Shown one piece after another: positions 1 to 10,317 of a stretch of 64,000 bases of DNA; position 1 is the first letter of the stretch, and each line of letters begins with the position of its first letter. The position numbers and the translations under genes were made by a program. The notes beneath the pieces were generated by a model. That model was not told the origin of the DNA and did not search any database. It was given only the letters and a program-made list of their open reading frames with translations. This DNA comes from Gammaproteobacteria bacterium (GTDB taxonomy: Bacteria; Pseudomonadota; Gammaproteobacteria; SZUA-140), in the NCBI GenBank assembly GCA_021648525.1, contig JAKISP010000007.1, positions 19,156 through 83,155 of the forward strand, in the 5' to 3' direction.

Positions 1-3000
1 CGGCGTAATTTTTGGATAGCAATTGTTATATTTAAGTGCATGCTGTTAACGGCGTGTGATTTAGGTGAAGATAATATACCTGGTATAGGTGGGGACGCTG
101 ATGTTGTCGCTACTTATCAGGGTAGCGTTGGTGACGGCCCGGTCGTTGGGGCAACAATCATCATAAGCGATAAGAATGGGGTTGTACTCGATTCAATCGT
201 TTCTGATGCATTCGCAAACTATAAGGTGTCTATACAGGCAAAAGAGACATCTTATCCCCTTACTATTAAGGCAATTGGTGGTATTGATCTTGTAACTGAT
301 GCAGCCCCTACCTTTGAATTAATTTCTACCGTTCTTTACCCTCTGGATACGATAGCTAATATTAACCCGTTTAGCACTTTTATTGTGAGAACTGCTGAGG
401 CAATGGGTGGGTTGACTGAGGAGAATATTGAGCAGGCAACAGCAACAGTCCTAAGGGAACTTAATTTTGGTTTTGATGGGGCTTTGATGCTTGACCCTAT
501 CGCTACAGAGGTTACGGAAAGTGAAGTTGCATCGCTTGTTAAAGTCAGTGAATCACTGGGTGAGTTAGTTAGGCGAACGAAAATATCTGCTGCTGAAAAT
601 GGTATTCCAGTTAGTGAAAATGATGTTATTGCAATGATTTCAGCTGACCTGGTTGATGGTGTTCTTGATGGTAAAGGTGAATCTGGGGTTAATGAAGAGA
701 TTGCACTCCGCGCAAAAGTCATTGCAGGGGGCATTATATTAGAATCTTTGCCTAATCGCCTGCGTGTTAATAATGTTGTTGCAACGGCGGCACTGGATGC
801 ATCTATAGTCACGATTATGCCTGATGCCTCACCTATGCCGAATACCGGAGAGGTGGTTAGTACGGCTGAAATGATTATTCAGTTAGAAACAGCGATTAAA
901 ATTGGACAACGTATAGCCCCATCTACCGCGCTTTCGGAGCTGATGGGCTTAACGAATAGTCTGGTGGGTATCTTACCAGATGATACGGCTGTTGATTTGT
1001 TACCAGAAGGTGCTCAGGCATCGCTGAATGATGGTCTGAATGTTATTGCGATGTTGTCTGCCGAAGAAATTACAGAACTCAATCTTCCGATCACAGGAGA
1101 GGTTAATAATCCTCCTGTGATTACAGGAACGGCGCCAGTTTCAGTGGCTGAAGGCGTTGCGTATTTATTTGAGCCAGAGTCAAGTGACGTGGATGGTGAT
1201 CTGCTGGTTTATACCATTGCTCAAAAGCCCTTATGGGCGGAATTTGATGTTGCTACTGGTGCACTTTCTGGTACGCCGGGATTTGACCAGGCGGGCCTGT
1301 TTAGTGCGATTATTATTAGTGTGACTGATGGCGAAGAGATTGTAGCGCTTGAGCCATTTTCGATTACTGTTGAAAATGTGAACCGTCCGCCCTTAATGAG
1401 TGGTGAGCCATTAACGGGGGTTGTTGCTGGAATGGCTTATGATTTCACGCCCGTCGCCAGCGATGAGGATGGAGACACGCTGGTCTTTTCTATTGTTAAC
1501 CCGCCCATCTGGAGCGAGTTTAATGTTGATACGGGACAGTTATCAGGCCTGCCTGATAATAGCCATGTAGGGTTGTATCAGGAAATTGTTATTCAAGTGA
1601 CAGATGGGACTGAGGTTGTCTTTTTGCCTGAATTTTCGATCACCGTCGGACTAAATAATAGTGCACCGACCATTAGTGGTGTGCCAGGTGATACAGTTGC
1701 TGAGGCCTCTGCTTATAGTTTTTTACCCGGTGCGAGTGATCCTGATGGAGACGCGTTAACCTTTTCAATCATTAATCGTCCCGCCTGGGCTGCATTTGAT
1801 TCGAATTCGGGACAGCTTTCAGGCGTGCCCGGTTATTTAGATAGTGATGATTATCCCAATATTCAGATTAGCGTTAGCGACGGTTATGTTGTTGCTTCGT
1901 TAGCCCAATTTAGCATTACAGTCACTAACGTTAATCGTGTACCGACGATCAGTGGCACACCATTAACAACTGTTAATGAACAATCCGCTTACAGCTTTAC
2001 TCCTACTGCAAATGACTTAGATAACGATCCACTGACCTTTAGTGTTCTTAATCTTCCTGCCTGGGCCGCATTAAATACAGCGACGGGTGAGTTATCGGGC
2101 ACGCCTGGTATTTCATCCAGCCCGGTCTATAGCAATATCATCCTGCAGGTGAGTGATGGTAGTGAATTAGTGGCATTGGCACCATTTAACATTAGCGTGA
2201 ATAATGGGAACCGAGCGCCGACCATCAGTGGTACGCCGATCACAATCATTGATGAGGGCATTTTATATCGCTTTACCCCGAACGCGGCCGATGCCGATGG
2301 TGATGAACTCACCTTTAGCGTATTGAATAAACCGGAGTGGGCCGGATTGAATGCAATGACAGGCGAGTTATCGGGCACCCCCGGTTTTTCATCCAGTCAG
2401 GTTTATAGTGATGTTACCCTGCAGGTGAGTGATGGTAATGAGTTAGTGGCATTGGCACCATTTAATATCACCGTGAATAATGTGAACCGGGCGCCGACGA
2501 TCAGTGGCACACCATCAATAACTGTTGATGAACAATCCGCTTACAGCTTTATTCCTACTGCAAATGACTTAGATAACGATTCATTGACCTTTAGTGTTCT
2601 TAACCTTCCTGCCTGGGCAGGCGTTAATGTTGATACTGGGGAATTGACAGGGATCCCTGATTATTCATCTAGCATGGTGTACAGCAATGTCACTCTTCAG
2701 GTGAACGATGGCACAGATACGGTTTCATTGGCACCCTTTGATATTACGGTTGTGAATGTTAATCGTGCGCCTACCATTAGTGGTACGCCGATAGCCGTCG
2801 TTGAAGAGGGGGCGGCTTATAGCTTTGTTCCTGTGGCGAATGATGCCGATGGTGATGTTCTTTTATTTAGTATTGTTAATCAGCCCGTCTGGGCAAATTT
2901 CAACAGTTCTACAGGGGAGTTGAGCGGTATCCCTGCGGGTGTTGATATTGGCAGCTATGCGGATATTGTGGTGTCCGTTTCTGATGACGAGCAGTTAGTT

Positions 3001-3312
3001 TCACTGGATAGTTTTAACCTGATTGTTAGTGAATATCAGGCACCAGTAACCGGTAGCGCAACATTAAGCTGGGTCGCGCCGATGACCAGAATAGATGGCT
3101 CGCAAATTATGCTGAGTGAGTTGAAGGGGTATCGGCTTTATTATGGTACTAGCGCCGATAACATGAGTCTCCTTATTGACTTGAGTGACTCGACGGTGAC
3201 TCAATATGTTGTGGAGGGATTAGAAGAAGGTACGCATTATTTTTCAGTGTCCGTTTATGACACAGAAGAGAGTGAAAGTGAACGGTCCGAAGTAGTGTCT
3301 AAGACGATATGA
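1..3312 (+). CDS. Ig-like repeat lipoprotein with C-terminal fibronectin III-like domain (5' truncated)
   Basis: The frame is open from base 1. Before the first in-window Met (base 40) it reads a hydrophobic stretch (FWIAIVIF) leading into a lipobox LLTAC, so the true start lies upstream and the protein is a predicted lipoprotein with its acylated Cys at about base 55. An N-terminal region of about 350 residues has an opening beta-rich segment resembling a carboxypeptidase-regulatory/Ig fold and then a mostly helical part that I do not recognise. Seven Ig-like (He_PIG/cadherin-like) repeats of 92 residues follow. Each carries a DxDGD or DxDND acidic motif, probably Ca2+-binding, and a W(A/S)xF/L...TGxLSGxP core. 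The last about 85 residues (GYRLYYGTS, YVVEGLEEGTHYFSVSVYD) look like a fibronectin type III domain. Likely a surface adhesin or matrix protein; the ligand is unknown. Confidence 0.8.
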   Translation, partial: RRNFWIAIVIFKCMLLTACDLGEDNIPGIGGDADVVATYQGSVGDGPVVGATIIISDKNGVVLDSIVSDAFANYKVSIQAKETSYPLTIKAIGGIDLVTDAAPTFELISTVLYPLDTIANINPFSTFIVRTAEAMGGLTEENIEQATATVLRELNFGFDGALMLDPIATEVTESEVASLVKVSESLGELVRRTKISAAENGIPVSENDVIAMISADLVDGVLDGKGESGVNEEIALRAKVIAGGIILESLPNRLRVNNVVATAALDASIVTIMPDASPMPNTGEVVSTAEMIIQLETAIKIGQRIAPSTALSELMGLTNSLVGILPDDTAVDLLPEGAQASLNDGLNVIAMLSAEEITELNLPITGEVNNPPVITGTAPVSVAEGVAYLFEPESSDVDGDLLVYTIAQKPLWAEFDVATGALSGTPGFDQAGLFSAIIISVTDGEEIVALEPFSITVENVNRPPLMSGEPLTGVVAGMAYDFTPVASDEDGDTLVFSIVNPPIWSEFNVDTGQLSGLPDNSHVGLYQEIVIQVTDGTEVVFLPEFSITVGLNNSAPTISGVPGDTVAEASAYSFLPGASDPDGDALTFSIINRPAWAAFDSNSGQLSGVPGYLDSDDYPNIQISVSDGYVVASLAQFSITVTNVNRVPTISGTPLTTVNEQSAYSFTPTANDLDNDPLTFSVLNLPAWAALNTATGELSGTPGISSSPVYSNIILQVSDGSELVALAPFNISVNNGNRAPTISGTPITIIDEGILYRFTPNAADADGDELTFSVLNKPEWAGLNAMTGELSGTPGFSSSQVYSDVTLQVSDGNELVALAPFNITVNNVNRAPTISGTPSITVDEQSAYSFIPTANDLDNDSLTFSVLNLPAWAGVNVDTGELTGIPDYSSSMVYSNVTLQVNDGTDTVSLAPFDITVVNVNRAPTISGTPIAVVEEGAAYSFVPVANDADGDVLLFSIVNQPVWANFNSSTGELSGIPAGVDIGSYADIVVSVSDDEQLVSLDSFNLIVSEYQAPVTGSATLSWVAPMTRIDGSQIMLSELKGYRLYYGTSADNMSLLIDLSDSTVTQYVVEGLEEGTHYFSVSVYDTEESESERSEVVSKTI
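1111..3042 (+). repeat. Seven tandem 276-bp coding repeats
   Basis: Units begin at 1111, 1387, 1663, 1939, 2215, 2491 and 2767, every one exactly 276 bp (92 codons). The start of each unit is marked by xPxxSGxP, or by TG instead of SG in the first. Units 4 and 6 are nearly identical at the DNA level over their first half. Units 4 and 5 share long identical stretches in their second half, for example CTGCAGGTGAGTGATGGTA. The array is therefore a mosaic homogenised by recombination, not seven independently drifting domains. Confidence 0.9.
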
Positions 3313-3537
3313 AATGATCACGTGATAAAGATAGTGAGTTTTTTATGTGGGCAGGCGTCGGTTTAGTACTCTATTTTCTAACTAAGTCCGACAGCCTGCT
3401 GGCAGGGAAAGGATTTCTGGGTCATCATCAGCAATAATTAAACTGGCCATCTGCAAATTCCTTTTGCAATGTTTATGACTTTATTATTGGCTGATGTGGC
3501 TGCGAGCAGGGTTATCTGGCCTTACGTCATAAGGTGA

Positions 3538-5343
3538 TTAACCCGTTGTGTTTTCGGTACTGCGTTGCTGCTCCTGTTGCAGTGCCCACATACCCGCGTA
3601 AATCTTACCGGCAGCAAGCAGTTGACGGTGGGTACCGCGCTCAACAATCTGTCCTTTATCCATCACCAGGATCTGGTCTGCATCGATGATCGTTGATAGA
3701 CGATGGGCAATCACCAGCGTGGTGTGGTCGGTAGCGATCTCACTAAATGCAGAGAGGATTGCTTTTTCAGATTCCGAGTCGAGCGCCGAGGTCGCTTCAT
3801 CAAAGATTAAAATACGCGGGTTTTTGAGGATCGCACGGGCAATCGCGATACGCTGTTTTTCACCGCCGGAGACTTTAAGGCCGCGTTCACCTACCATGGT
3901 TTCATAACCTTCTGGTAAGGATTCGATAAAGTTTTTTAGATGTGCCATTTCAGCGGCGCGTTCAATCTCTTCTTTGGCAGCATCCGGTTTGGCATAGGCG
4001 ATGTTGTAGTAAATGGTGTCGTTAAACAGCACGGTATCTTGCGGCACGATACCGATTGATTCGCGCAGGCTCTGTTGAGTAACGTCGCGAATGTCCTGCC
4101 CATCGATTTTGATGGCGCCATTTTGTACGTCGTAAAAGCGGAAGAGCAGGCGAACCAGGGTTGATTTTCCGCCACCGCTGCCGCCGACCACGGCGACCTT
4201 TTCGCCGGGTTGAATAGTGAAGTCGATATCATTAAGAATCTGACGATTTTTATCGTAATGAAAAGCGACGTGGTCGAACTGCACTTTACCACTGGTGACA
4301 GCAAGTGTTTTGGCATCAGGTTTATCCTCAATGGCCTTGTTTTCACCGAGGATGCCAAACATCCGTTCGATGTCGACCAGTGAGTGTTTGATTTCGCGGT
4401 AGACGAAACCGAGAAAGTTCATCGGGATGAACATCTGTAGCAGGTAGGCGTTGATCAGCACCAGGTCGCCAATCGTCAGTTCACCTTCGGCGACGCCCTG
4501 GCTGGCGAGCAACATCAAAATGGTGATGCCGATCGCGATGATCACCCCCTGGCCGACGTTGAGGGATGCCAGTGAGGTCTGGTTTTTGACCGCAGCACGT
4601 TCCCACACCCGCAGGTTTTCATCATAGCGACTTGTTTCAAACGCTTCATTGCCGAAATATTTGACGGTTTCGAAGTTGATCAGGCTATCGATTGCGCGGG
4701 TGTTGGCTCTGGAATCCATCTCGTTCATCTTGCGACGATATTTCATGCGCCATTCCGTCACAATCAGGGTAAAGGCGATATAGATTACGGCGGTGACAAA
4801 TGGCACGAGTGCAAACCAGATATTGTAGTTACTGAACAGAATGAGTGCGATCAGGGTGATCTCGACCAGCGTCGGCAGGATGTTAAAGACCAGAAAACTG
4901 AGTAGAAAGCTGATGCCACGGCTGCCGCGTTCGATATCACGTGAGATGCCACCGGTCTGGCGGTCGAGGTGAAAACTAAGACTTAGCGCGTGCAGGTGGC
5001 GAAATACCTGTAACGCGACGCGCCGTACTGAGCGCTGTGTCACCTTGGCGAAGATAGCATCGCGCAGTTCGCCAAAGAGTACGCTGATGATACGCAGCAG
5101 GCCGTAGGCGAGAACTAGAAAGATCGGCAGGGTGACGATATCGACCTGACTGGGGTCGAGTGCATCGACGATCTCTTTGAGCAGCAGCGGTACGCCAACA
5201 ATCGCTACTTTGGCCAGCACCAGGCAGATCAGCGCGATAATGACCCGCTGTTTGAACTCCCATAAAAAGGGCAGCAGGGTGCGAATGGTCTTCCAGTCGT
5301 TGCGTTTTCTGTCAGAAGGCGGGCTATCGCTTGTGGGTCTCAT
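3538..5343 (-). CDS. ABC exporter, fused membrane and ATPase domains (Atm1/MsbA type)
   Basis: A half-size ABC exporter, about 601 residues, expected to act as a homodimer in the inner membrane. The first about 340 residues hold the transmembrane domain. The ATPase domain follows, with Walker A GGSGGGKST near residue 391, signature VSGGEKQR near 493, Walker B ILIFDEATSALD near 515 and the switch His in AHRLST near 548. Overall it resembles the ABCB7/HMT1/Atm1 branch (VKYFGNEAFE, TSLASLNVGQ), whose members export glutathione-linked sulfur or metal compounds; that assignment is by family resemblance. A GTG lies two codons upstream, but the ATG at 5343 is preferred. It is divergent from fmdB. 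Confidence 0.85.
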   Translation of the reverse strand: MRPTSDSPPSDRKRNDWKTIRTLLPFLWEFKQRVIIALICLVLAKVAIVGVPLLLKEIVDALDPSQVDIVTLPIFLVLAYGLLRIISVLFGELRDAIFAKVTQRSVRRVALQVFRHLHALSLSFHLDRQTGGISRDIERGSRGISFLLSFLVFNILPTLVEITLIALILFSNYNIWFALVPFVTAVIYIAFTLIVTEWRMKYRRKMNEMDSRANTRAIDSLINFETVKYFGNEAFETSRYDENLRVWERAAVKNQTSLASLNVGQGVIIAIGITILMLLASQGVAEGELTIGDLVLINAYLLQMFIPMNFLGFVYREIKHSLVDIERMFGILGENKAIEDKPDAKTLAVTSGKVQFDHVAFHYDKNRQILNDIDFTIQPGEKVAVVGGSGGGKSTLVRLLFRFYDVQNGAIKIDGQDIRDVTQQSLRESIGIVPQDTVLFNDTIYYNIAYAKPDAAKEEIERAAEMAHLKNFIESLPEGYETMVGERGLKVSGGEKQRIAIARAILKNPRILIFDEATSALDSESEKAILSAFSEIATDHTTLVIAHRLSTIIDADQILVMDKGQIVERGTHRQLLAAGKIYAGMWALQQEQQRSTENTTG

Positions 5344-5514
5344 CCGCACAAGCTACCAGATCGCTGATTAGCAAGCCAATTTTAGCGCTATTCGGTGTAT
5401 AATGACCGGCTGTTGTAAGCCCGGTGTACCATTATGGGCATAGCTGGTTTTTTAGAATTTTGTTCATCTTGATAAGATATCGACATAAGACGTTGAAGTA
5501 ATAGAGGAATTGGT

Positions 5515-5778
5515 ATGCCTATTTATGAGTATTCGTGCAAAGCCTGCGATCATGTGCTTGAGAAAATACAGAAGATGAATGATGCACCACTGAAGGATTG
5601 TCCTGAGTGTGGCAAACCTGAGTTGACCAAGTTGATTTCGGCCTCCGGTTTTCGTCTCAAAGGTAGTGGCTGGTACGAGACTGATTTTAAGGGGGGTAAC
5701 AAGCAGAAGGCCGAAGAGAAAAAAGATAAGGCTTCTGATTGTGGCGCGCCGAGTTGCAGTGCGCCCTGTGTCGATTAA
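5515..5778 (+). CDS. FmdB-family putative regulatory zinc-ribbon protein
   Basis: Small 87-residue protein with the family start MPIYEY and two CxxC knuckles (CKAC, CPEC) that would hold one zinc ion, followed by the conserved LISASGFRLKGSGWY segment. The tail is charged and Lys-rich and ends with additional cysteines (CGAPSCSAPC). The family is widespread next to aspS in proteobacteria, and its function is not established. AGAGGA lies at a good distance before the ATG. It is the first gene of a likely fmdB-DUF502-aspS-nadA operon. Confidence 0.9.
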   Translation: MPIYEYSCKACDHVLEKIQKMNDAPLKDCPECGKPELTKLISASGFRLKGSGWYETDFKGGNKQKAEEKKDKASDCGAPSCSAPCVD

Positions 5779-5793
5779 GACTGGTTTTAATTA

Positions 5794-6468
5794 ATGTTTA
5801 AACGCTATCTAATTGCTGGCTTGCTGGTCTGGTTGCCTCTGGGGGTGACGGTACTGGTGATTCGCCTGCTGGTCTCCTTTATGGATCAGTTGCTGGTTTT
5901 TATTCCGGTGAAATACCAACCAGAGACTTTGCTGGGTTTTAATATCCCGGGGCTGGGTGTGGTGATGGCGGTGTTGATTGTATTGATCACTGGCATTATC
6001 GTGGCTAATTTTTTTGGACGACAACTGGTCGCCGCATGGGAATCATTGCTGGGGCGCATCCCGCTGGTGCGCACCATCTATCACAGTGTGAAGCAGGTGG
6101 CAGTGACGATCTTTTCGTCGCAGGGTAAATCATTTCGTAAGGTGTTGTTGATCGAATACCCACGTAAAGGTATTTACACGCTTGCCTTTCAGACGGGTGA
6201 TGCGGTAGAAGAGGTGAAGCAGAAATCAGGCGAAAATTTGATTAACGTCTTTGTACCGACGACACCCAACCCAACCTCTGGTTTTTTTATTATGGTGCCT
6301 GATGAGGATGTTCAGGTGCTTGATATGAACATCGATGATGCGTTGAAGATGATTATGTCACTTGGTGTCATCGTGCCGGGTGGCAAGGGAAACCCCGTGA
6401 TTCAGGAAGCGACTCAGGAGCTCTCCGCTGCACTGCGTGGCGAGAAGTCAGATAAGGACAGCAAATAG
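5794..6468 (+). CDS. DUF502 family membrane protein
   Basis: 224 residues. Two hydrophobic segments near the N-terminus (LIAGLLVWLPLGVTVLVIRL and a second around residues 50-72) are followed by the family core GRIPLVRTIYHSVKQV and FVPTTPNPTSGFF. DUF502 proteins are inner-membrane proteins of unknown role that commonly sit between fmdB and aspS, as here. It starts 15 bases after fmdB ends, so it is probably cotranscribed. The Shine-Dalgarno sequence before the ATG is weak. Confidence 0.88.
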   Translation: MFKRYLIAGLLVWLPLGVTVLVIRLLVSFMDQLLVFIPVKYQPETLLGFNIPGLGVVMAVLIVLITGIIVANFFGRQLVAAWESLLGRIPLVRTIYHSVKQVAVTIFSSQGKSFRKVLLIEYPRKGIYTLAFQTGDAVEEVKQKSGENLINVFVPTTPNPTSGFFIMVPDEDVQVLDMNIDDALKMIMSLGVIVPGGKGNPVIQEATQELSAALRGEKSDKDSK

Positions 6469-6556
6469 CCTTCAAACACAGGCTGGTTGCACTCTGCTAA
6501 GCCAGTCCGTATTATTTCATTTTATTTTTTATTCAGATTTATAAGGTTAGAGGATT

Positions 6557-8347
6557 ATGCGTAGCCATTATTGTGGTCAGGTCAACGAAGATCATTTGGG
6601 TCAGGAGATCGAATTATGTGGTTGGGTACATCGCCGCCGCGACCACGGTGGGGTGATCTTTATCGATCTGCGTGATCGTGAAGGGCTGGTGCAGGTGGTG
6701 ATTGATCCCGATACGGTTGAGGCCTTTGCCACTGCCGAGCGTGTGCGCAGCGAATATGTGCTGAAGATCAGCGGTCTGGTGCGTGGCCGTCCGGCAGGTA
6801 CCATTAATCCAGACATGGCGACCGGTAAGATTGAAGTGCTGGGGCGCAATGTTGAGATTCTTAATACAGCAGAGACACCGCCGTTTCCACTCGATGATGA
6901 ACGTGAAGTGGGTGAAGATGTTCGATTGAAATATCGCTACATCGACCTGCGTCGCCCTGTAATGTTGCAGCGTATGCAGATGCGTTCAAAGATCGCCAGC
7001 ACCATGCGTCGTTTCCTTGAAGACAACCGCTTTATGGAGATCGAAACGCCGATTTTGACTAAATCGACCCCAGAAGGTGCGCGTGATTATCTGGTGCCGA
7101 GTCGTACCCATCCGGGTGAGTTTTTTGCACTGCCGCAGTCACCACAGCTCTTTAAGCAGTTGTTGATGGTTGCAGGCATGGATCGTTACTATCAGATCGT
7201 GCGCTGCTTTCGCGATGAAGATCTGCGTGCCGATCGTCAACCCGAATTTACTCAGCTTGATATCGAGACTTCGTTTATGAGCGAAGAAGAGATCATCACG
7301 CTGACCGAGCAGATGATCCGTGAACTTTTTGCCAGGGTACTGGACGTGTCGCTGGATGAGCCATTCCCGCGCATGAGTTACGACGAAGCGATTGACCGTT
7401 TCGGCATCGATCGCCCTGATCTAAGAATTCCACTAGAGCTGGTTGATGTGGGTGATGTGATGGCCAATGTTGAATTCAAAGTATTTTCAGGCCCTGCCAA
7501 AGATGCCAGTGGCCGTGTTGCGGCACTGCGTCTACCGGGCGGTTGTGAGTTGTCGCGTAAAGATATCGACGGCTATACAAAATACGTGTCGATCTACGGT
7601 GCAAAGGGGCTGGCCTACATCAAGATCAATGATCTTGCGGCGGGGCGTGATGGACTGCAGTCCCCCATTTTGAAATTCCTGCCAGATGATGCGGTCAATG
7701 CCATTATTGAACGTACCGCTGCGCAGACGGGCGACCTGATATTCTTTGGCGCAGATAAAGCAAGCATTGTCAATGAAGCGCTCGGTGCATTACGTGTGAA
7801 ACTGGGGCATGACCGTGGGTTGGTTGCAGAAGGTTGGTGTCCAGTATGGGTGGTCGACTTCCCGATGTTTGAGCGTGATGAAAAAAATGATCGCTGGACC
7901 TCAATCCATCATCCATTCACCAGCCCTGAAGTGGACGATGTCGCGGCGCTGGCGGCTGATCCGGGTGGTGCAAAATCGCAGGCCTATGATCTTGTCCTGA
8001 ACGGCACTGAAGTGGGTGGTGGTTCGATCCGTATTCATAATGTCGAGATGCAGGCAGAAGTATTAAAACTGTTGGGTATTAGTGATGAAGAGGCAGAAGG
8101 GAAATTTGGCTTCCTGTTAGATGCGTTGAAATATGGTTGCCCACCCCACGGTGGCCTCGCCTTTGGCCTGGATCGACTAGTGATGTTGATGACCGGTTCG
8201 TCATCGATCCGCGAAGTGATCGCATTTCCTAAAACCCAGACCGCTGCCTGTGTGATGACGGACGCGCCGTCACCGGTAGCTGATGCACAACTGAAAGAGC
8301 TGGGTGTGCGCCTGCGTAAAGCGCCTGCTGCAGTAGAAGGAAAGTAA
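6557..8347 (+). CDS. aspS: Aspartate--tRNA ligase
   Basis: 596 residues, the normal length for a bacterial class IIb AspRS. It has an N-terminal OB-fold anticodon-binding domain (residues 1-110; [19 protein letters not shown]), a catalytic core with class II motif 2 ([18 protein letters not shown]), the bacterial GAD insertion (about 290-420), and motif 3 near the end ([13 protein letters not shown]). It charges tRNA-Asp in the cytoplasm. Whether this is a discriminating or non-discriminating form (also charging tRNA-Asn) cannot be settled without knowing whether asnS or gatCAB exists elsewhere. GAGG precedes the ATG. Confidence 0.97.
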   Translation: MRSHYCGQVNEDHLGQEIELCGWVHRRRDHGGVIFIDLRDREGLVQVVIDPDTVEAFATAERVRSEYVLKISGLVRGRPAGTINPDMATGKIEVLGRNVEILNTAETPPFPLDDEREVGEDVRLKYRYIDLRRPVMLQRMQMRSKIASTMRRFLEDNRFMEIETPILTKSTPEGARDYLVPSRTHPGEFFALPQSPQLFKQLLMVAGMDRYYQIVRCFRDEDLRADRQPEFTQLDIETSFMSEEEIITLTEQMIRELFARVLDVSLDEPFPRMSYDEAIDRFGIDRPDLRIPLELVDVGDVMANVEFKVFSGPAKDASGRVAALRLPGGCELSRKDIDGYTKYVSIYGAKGLAYIKINDLAAGRDGLQSPILKFLPDDAVNAIIERTAAQTGDLIFFGADKASIVNEALGALRVKLGHDRGLVAEGWCPVWVVDFPMFERDEKNDRWTSIHHPFTSPEVDDVAALAADPGGAKSQAYDLVLNGTEVGGGSIRIHNVEMQAEVLKLLGISDEEAEGKFGFLLDALKYGCPPHGGLAFGLDRLVMLMTGSSSIREVIAFPKTQTAACVMTDAPSPVADAQLKELGVRLRKAPAAVEGK

Positions 8348-8361
8348 AGAGGAGTCTGTTG

Positions 8362-9453
8362 ATGGTTGCGACTGCTATTCAGCAATTTACCGGGTTAAGT
8401 GACGACGAGTGCGCTACGCGTATTAACGCGGCAAAAGCGGCGCTCGGCGATCGCCTGATTATTCTGGGCCATCACTACCAGCGTGAAGAGGTGTTTCGTC
8501 ACTCTGATGTGAGTGGTGATTCACTAAAACTATCGCGTGCAGCGGCAGATTCAAATGCGGACTACATCGTATTCTGCGGCGTCCACTTTATGGCTGAAGT
8601 GGCGGATATTCTATCGCGCCCAGAGCAAGTGGCGATGTTGCCGGATCTCTCTGCTGGTTGTTCGATGGCCGACATGGCAAATCTCACTAAAGTTGAGCGT
8701 GCATGGCAGGAGATCTCGCGTGTGCTCGACCCCGATGAACATGTGACCCCGGTGACTTATATCAACTCCGCTGCTGATCTGAAGGCGTTTTGTGGTCGTC
8801 ATGGAGGTATTGTTTGCACCTCAACCAATGCGCAGCAGATTTTAGAGTGGTCGTTTGAACGCCGCGAAAAGATCCTCTTTTTTCCTGATCAACACCTTGG
8901 TCGCAACACTGCCGCCAGGATGGGTATGCCACTGGAAGAGATGGTGGTGTGGGACTTTGATCAACCGTTTGGTGGGTTGACCAAAGAACAGGTCAAGAGT
9001 GCGAAGATGATTTTGTGGAAGGGCTTCTGTTCGGTGCATCAGATGTTTAAGACGGAACACATCGATCGTTTCCGTGCGATGTATCCTGATGTTAAAGTGA
9101 TTTCACATCCAGAGGCCTCTTTTGAGGTGTGCCAGCAGTCTGATTATGTCGGTTCGACCGAGTACATTATTAATACCGTTGCAGACTCTGCACCGGGTAC
9201 CCGCTGGTTAGTGGGCACAGAGTTGAACCTGGTGACGCGTCTGCATGATCAATACAGACACCAGGATAAATCGGTACACTTTATGTCGCCAACAGTCTGC
9301 ATGTGTTCAACGATGTTTCGTGTCGATCCACAGCATCTATTGTGGCAGCTAGAAAATTTGGTCGAAGGGAATATTGTTAATCAGATTATAGTGCCGGCCT
9401 CAGAAGCAGATGAAGCACGTGATGCACTGAATCGGATGTTGGCGATACGTTAA
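8362..9453 (+). CDS. nadA: Quinolinate synthase A
   Basis: Condenses iminoaspartate (from NadB) with dihydroxyacetone phosphate to quinolinate in de novo NAD synthesis, using an oxygen-sensitive [4Fe-4S] cluster. The conserved blocks are visible: ILGHHYQREEV, FCGVHFMAE, CSMADM, SHPEASFEVC and the C-terminal MSPTVCMCSTM, with cluster-ligand cysteines in the usual places. 363 residues is a normal length. The ATG at 8362 is preferred over the adjoining TTG because AGAGGAG sits eight bases before it. It lies 14 bases after aspS. Confidence 0.96.
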   Translation: MVATAIQQFTGLSDDECATRINAAKAALGDRLIILGHHYQREEVFRHSDVSGDSLKLSRAAADSNADYIVFCGVHFMAEVADILSRPEQVAMLPDLSAGCSMADMANLTKVERAWQEISRVLDPDEHVTPVTYINSAADLKAFCGRHGGIVCTSTNAQQILEWSFERREKILFFPDQHLGRNTAARMGMPLEEMVVWDFDQPFGGLTKEQVKSAKMILWKGFCSVHQMFKTEHIDRFRAMYPDVKVISHPEASFEVCQQSDYVGSTEYIINTVADSAPGTRWLVGTELNLVTRLHDQYRHQDKSVHFMSPTVCMCSTMFRVDPQHLLWQLENLVEGNIVNQIIVPASEADEARDALNRMLAIR

Positions 9454-9510
9454 GGGCTGCCTCTTTCTATTGCCCGAGTTTAATGAAATATTGTAACAGG
9501 GAGTGGCGCA

Positions 9511-10317
9511 ATGAGCACAGATGACAATCAACCCGACTGGGGTACCCTTGCGGAGAAGTTTGATCTATGGACTCCACATATCGCACCGGTGGGTGATGCA
9601 TTGCTGGCGGCACTTGATGTGCAATCCGGCGAGCATATTCTTGATCTCGCATCGGGTACCGGTGAGCCAGCACTCACATTGGCTAAGCGACAGCCATTGG
9701 TGAAGATTATCGGTACCGATGTTGCCGATGGCATGGTACAGGTTGCTACGCGCAAGGCACGCGAACAACAACTCAAGAATCTCTCATTTCAAATAATGGC
9801 CGCTGAGGCGTTGTCATTTCCTGACGATCACTTTGATCGACTTTCATGCCGTTTTGGGGTGATGCTGTTTGCAGACCCAGCGGTAGGGTTGCAGCAGATG
9901 GTTCGTGTTCTAAAACCGGGTGGTCGTTGTGTGCTAGCGGTATGGGATACATTGGAAGGAATGACCAGTGTTCACTGGATGCAGCAGGTATTTAAGAATC
10001 GTATCCCTGAATCGGAACAACCTGCGGTCGATAAAATTGTTTCGATGAGTGGTGGTGTGCTGGAGAAGCTATTAGCTCAGGCTGGTTTTGTCGGTATTGA
10101 AACACAGGTAAATCGATTCGAATATCAATTTTCTGACTTTGATGCCTATTGGCAGAACTGTGTCGACTCCGCGATTATGAAGCAGCAATTGGATGTCCTA
10201 AAAGCGGAGCAGTTTGATGAGGTGCGCAGTGCTTTTGCTGAGTTGGCCGCCCCTTATCAAACAACAGATGGGCTGGTGATCCCACATGAATATCGTCTGG
10301 CAATTGCGATTAAGTAG
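9511..10317 (+). CDS. Class I SAM-dependent methyltransferase
   Basis: 268 residues. It has the Rossmann SAM-binding motif I (ILDLASGTGEPALTLA), an acidic motif II (IIGTDVADGMVQVA) and the later FDRLSCRFGVMLFADP and VLKPGGRCVLAVW blocks, which place it in the UbiE/type 11 methyltransferase superfamily. The substrate cannot be read from sequence. It lies 57 bases after nadA with its own GGGAG ribosome site, so it may or may not share that transcript. Confidence 0.85.
   Translation: MSTDDNQPDWGTLAEKFDLWTPHIAPVGDALLAALDVQSGEHILDLASGTGEPALTLAKRQPLVKIIGTDVADGMVQVATRKAREQQLKNLSFQIMAAEALSFPDDHFDRLSCRFGVMLFADPAVGLQQMVRVLKPGGRCVLAVWDTLEGMTSVHWMQQVFKNRIPESEQPAVDKIVSMSGGVLEKLLAQAGFVGIETQVNRFEYQFSDFDAYWQNCVDSAIMKQQLDVLKAEQFDEVRSAFAELAAPYQTTDGLVIPHEYRLAIAIK

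Noticed and set aside
336..812. 158-codon minus-strand frame inside the lipoprotein gene
   Set aside because: It is antisense to a strongly supported coding frame, Ser/Thr-rich with no motif, and has no ribosome site; a shadow frame.
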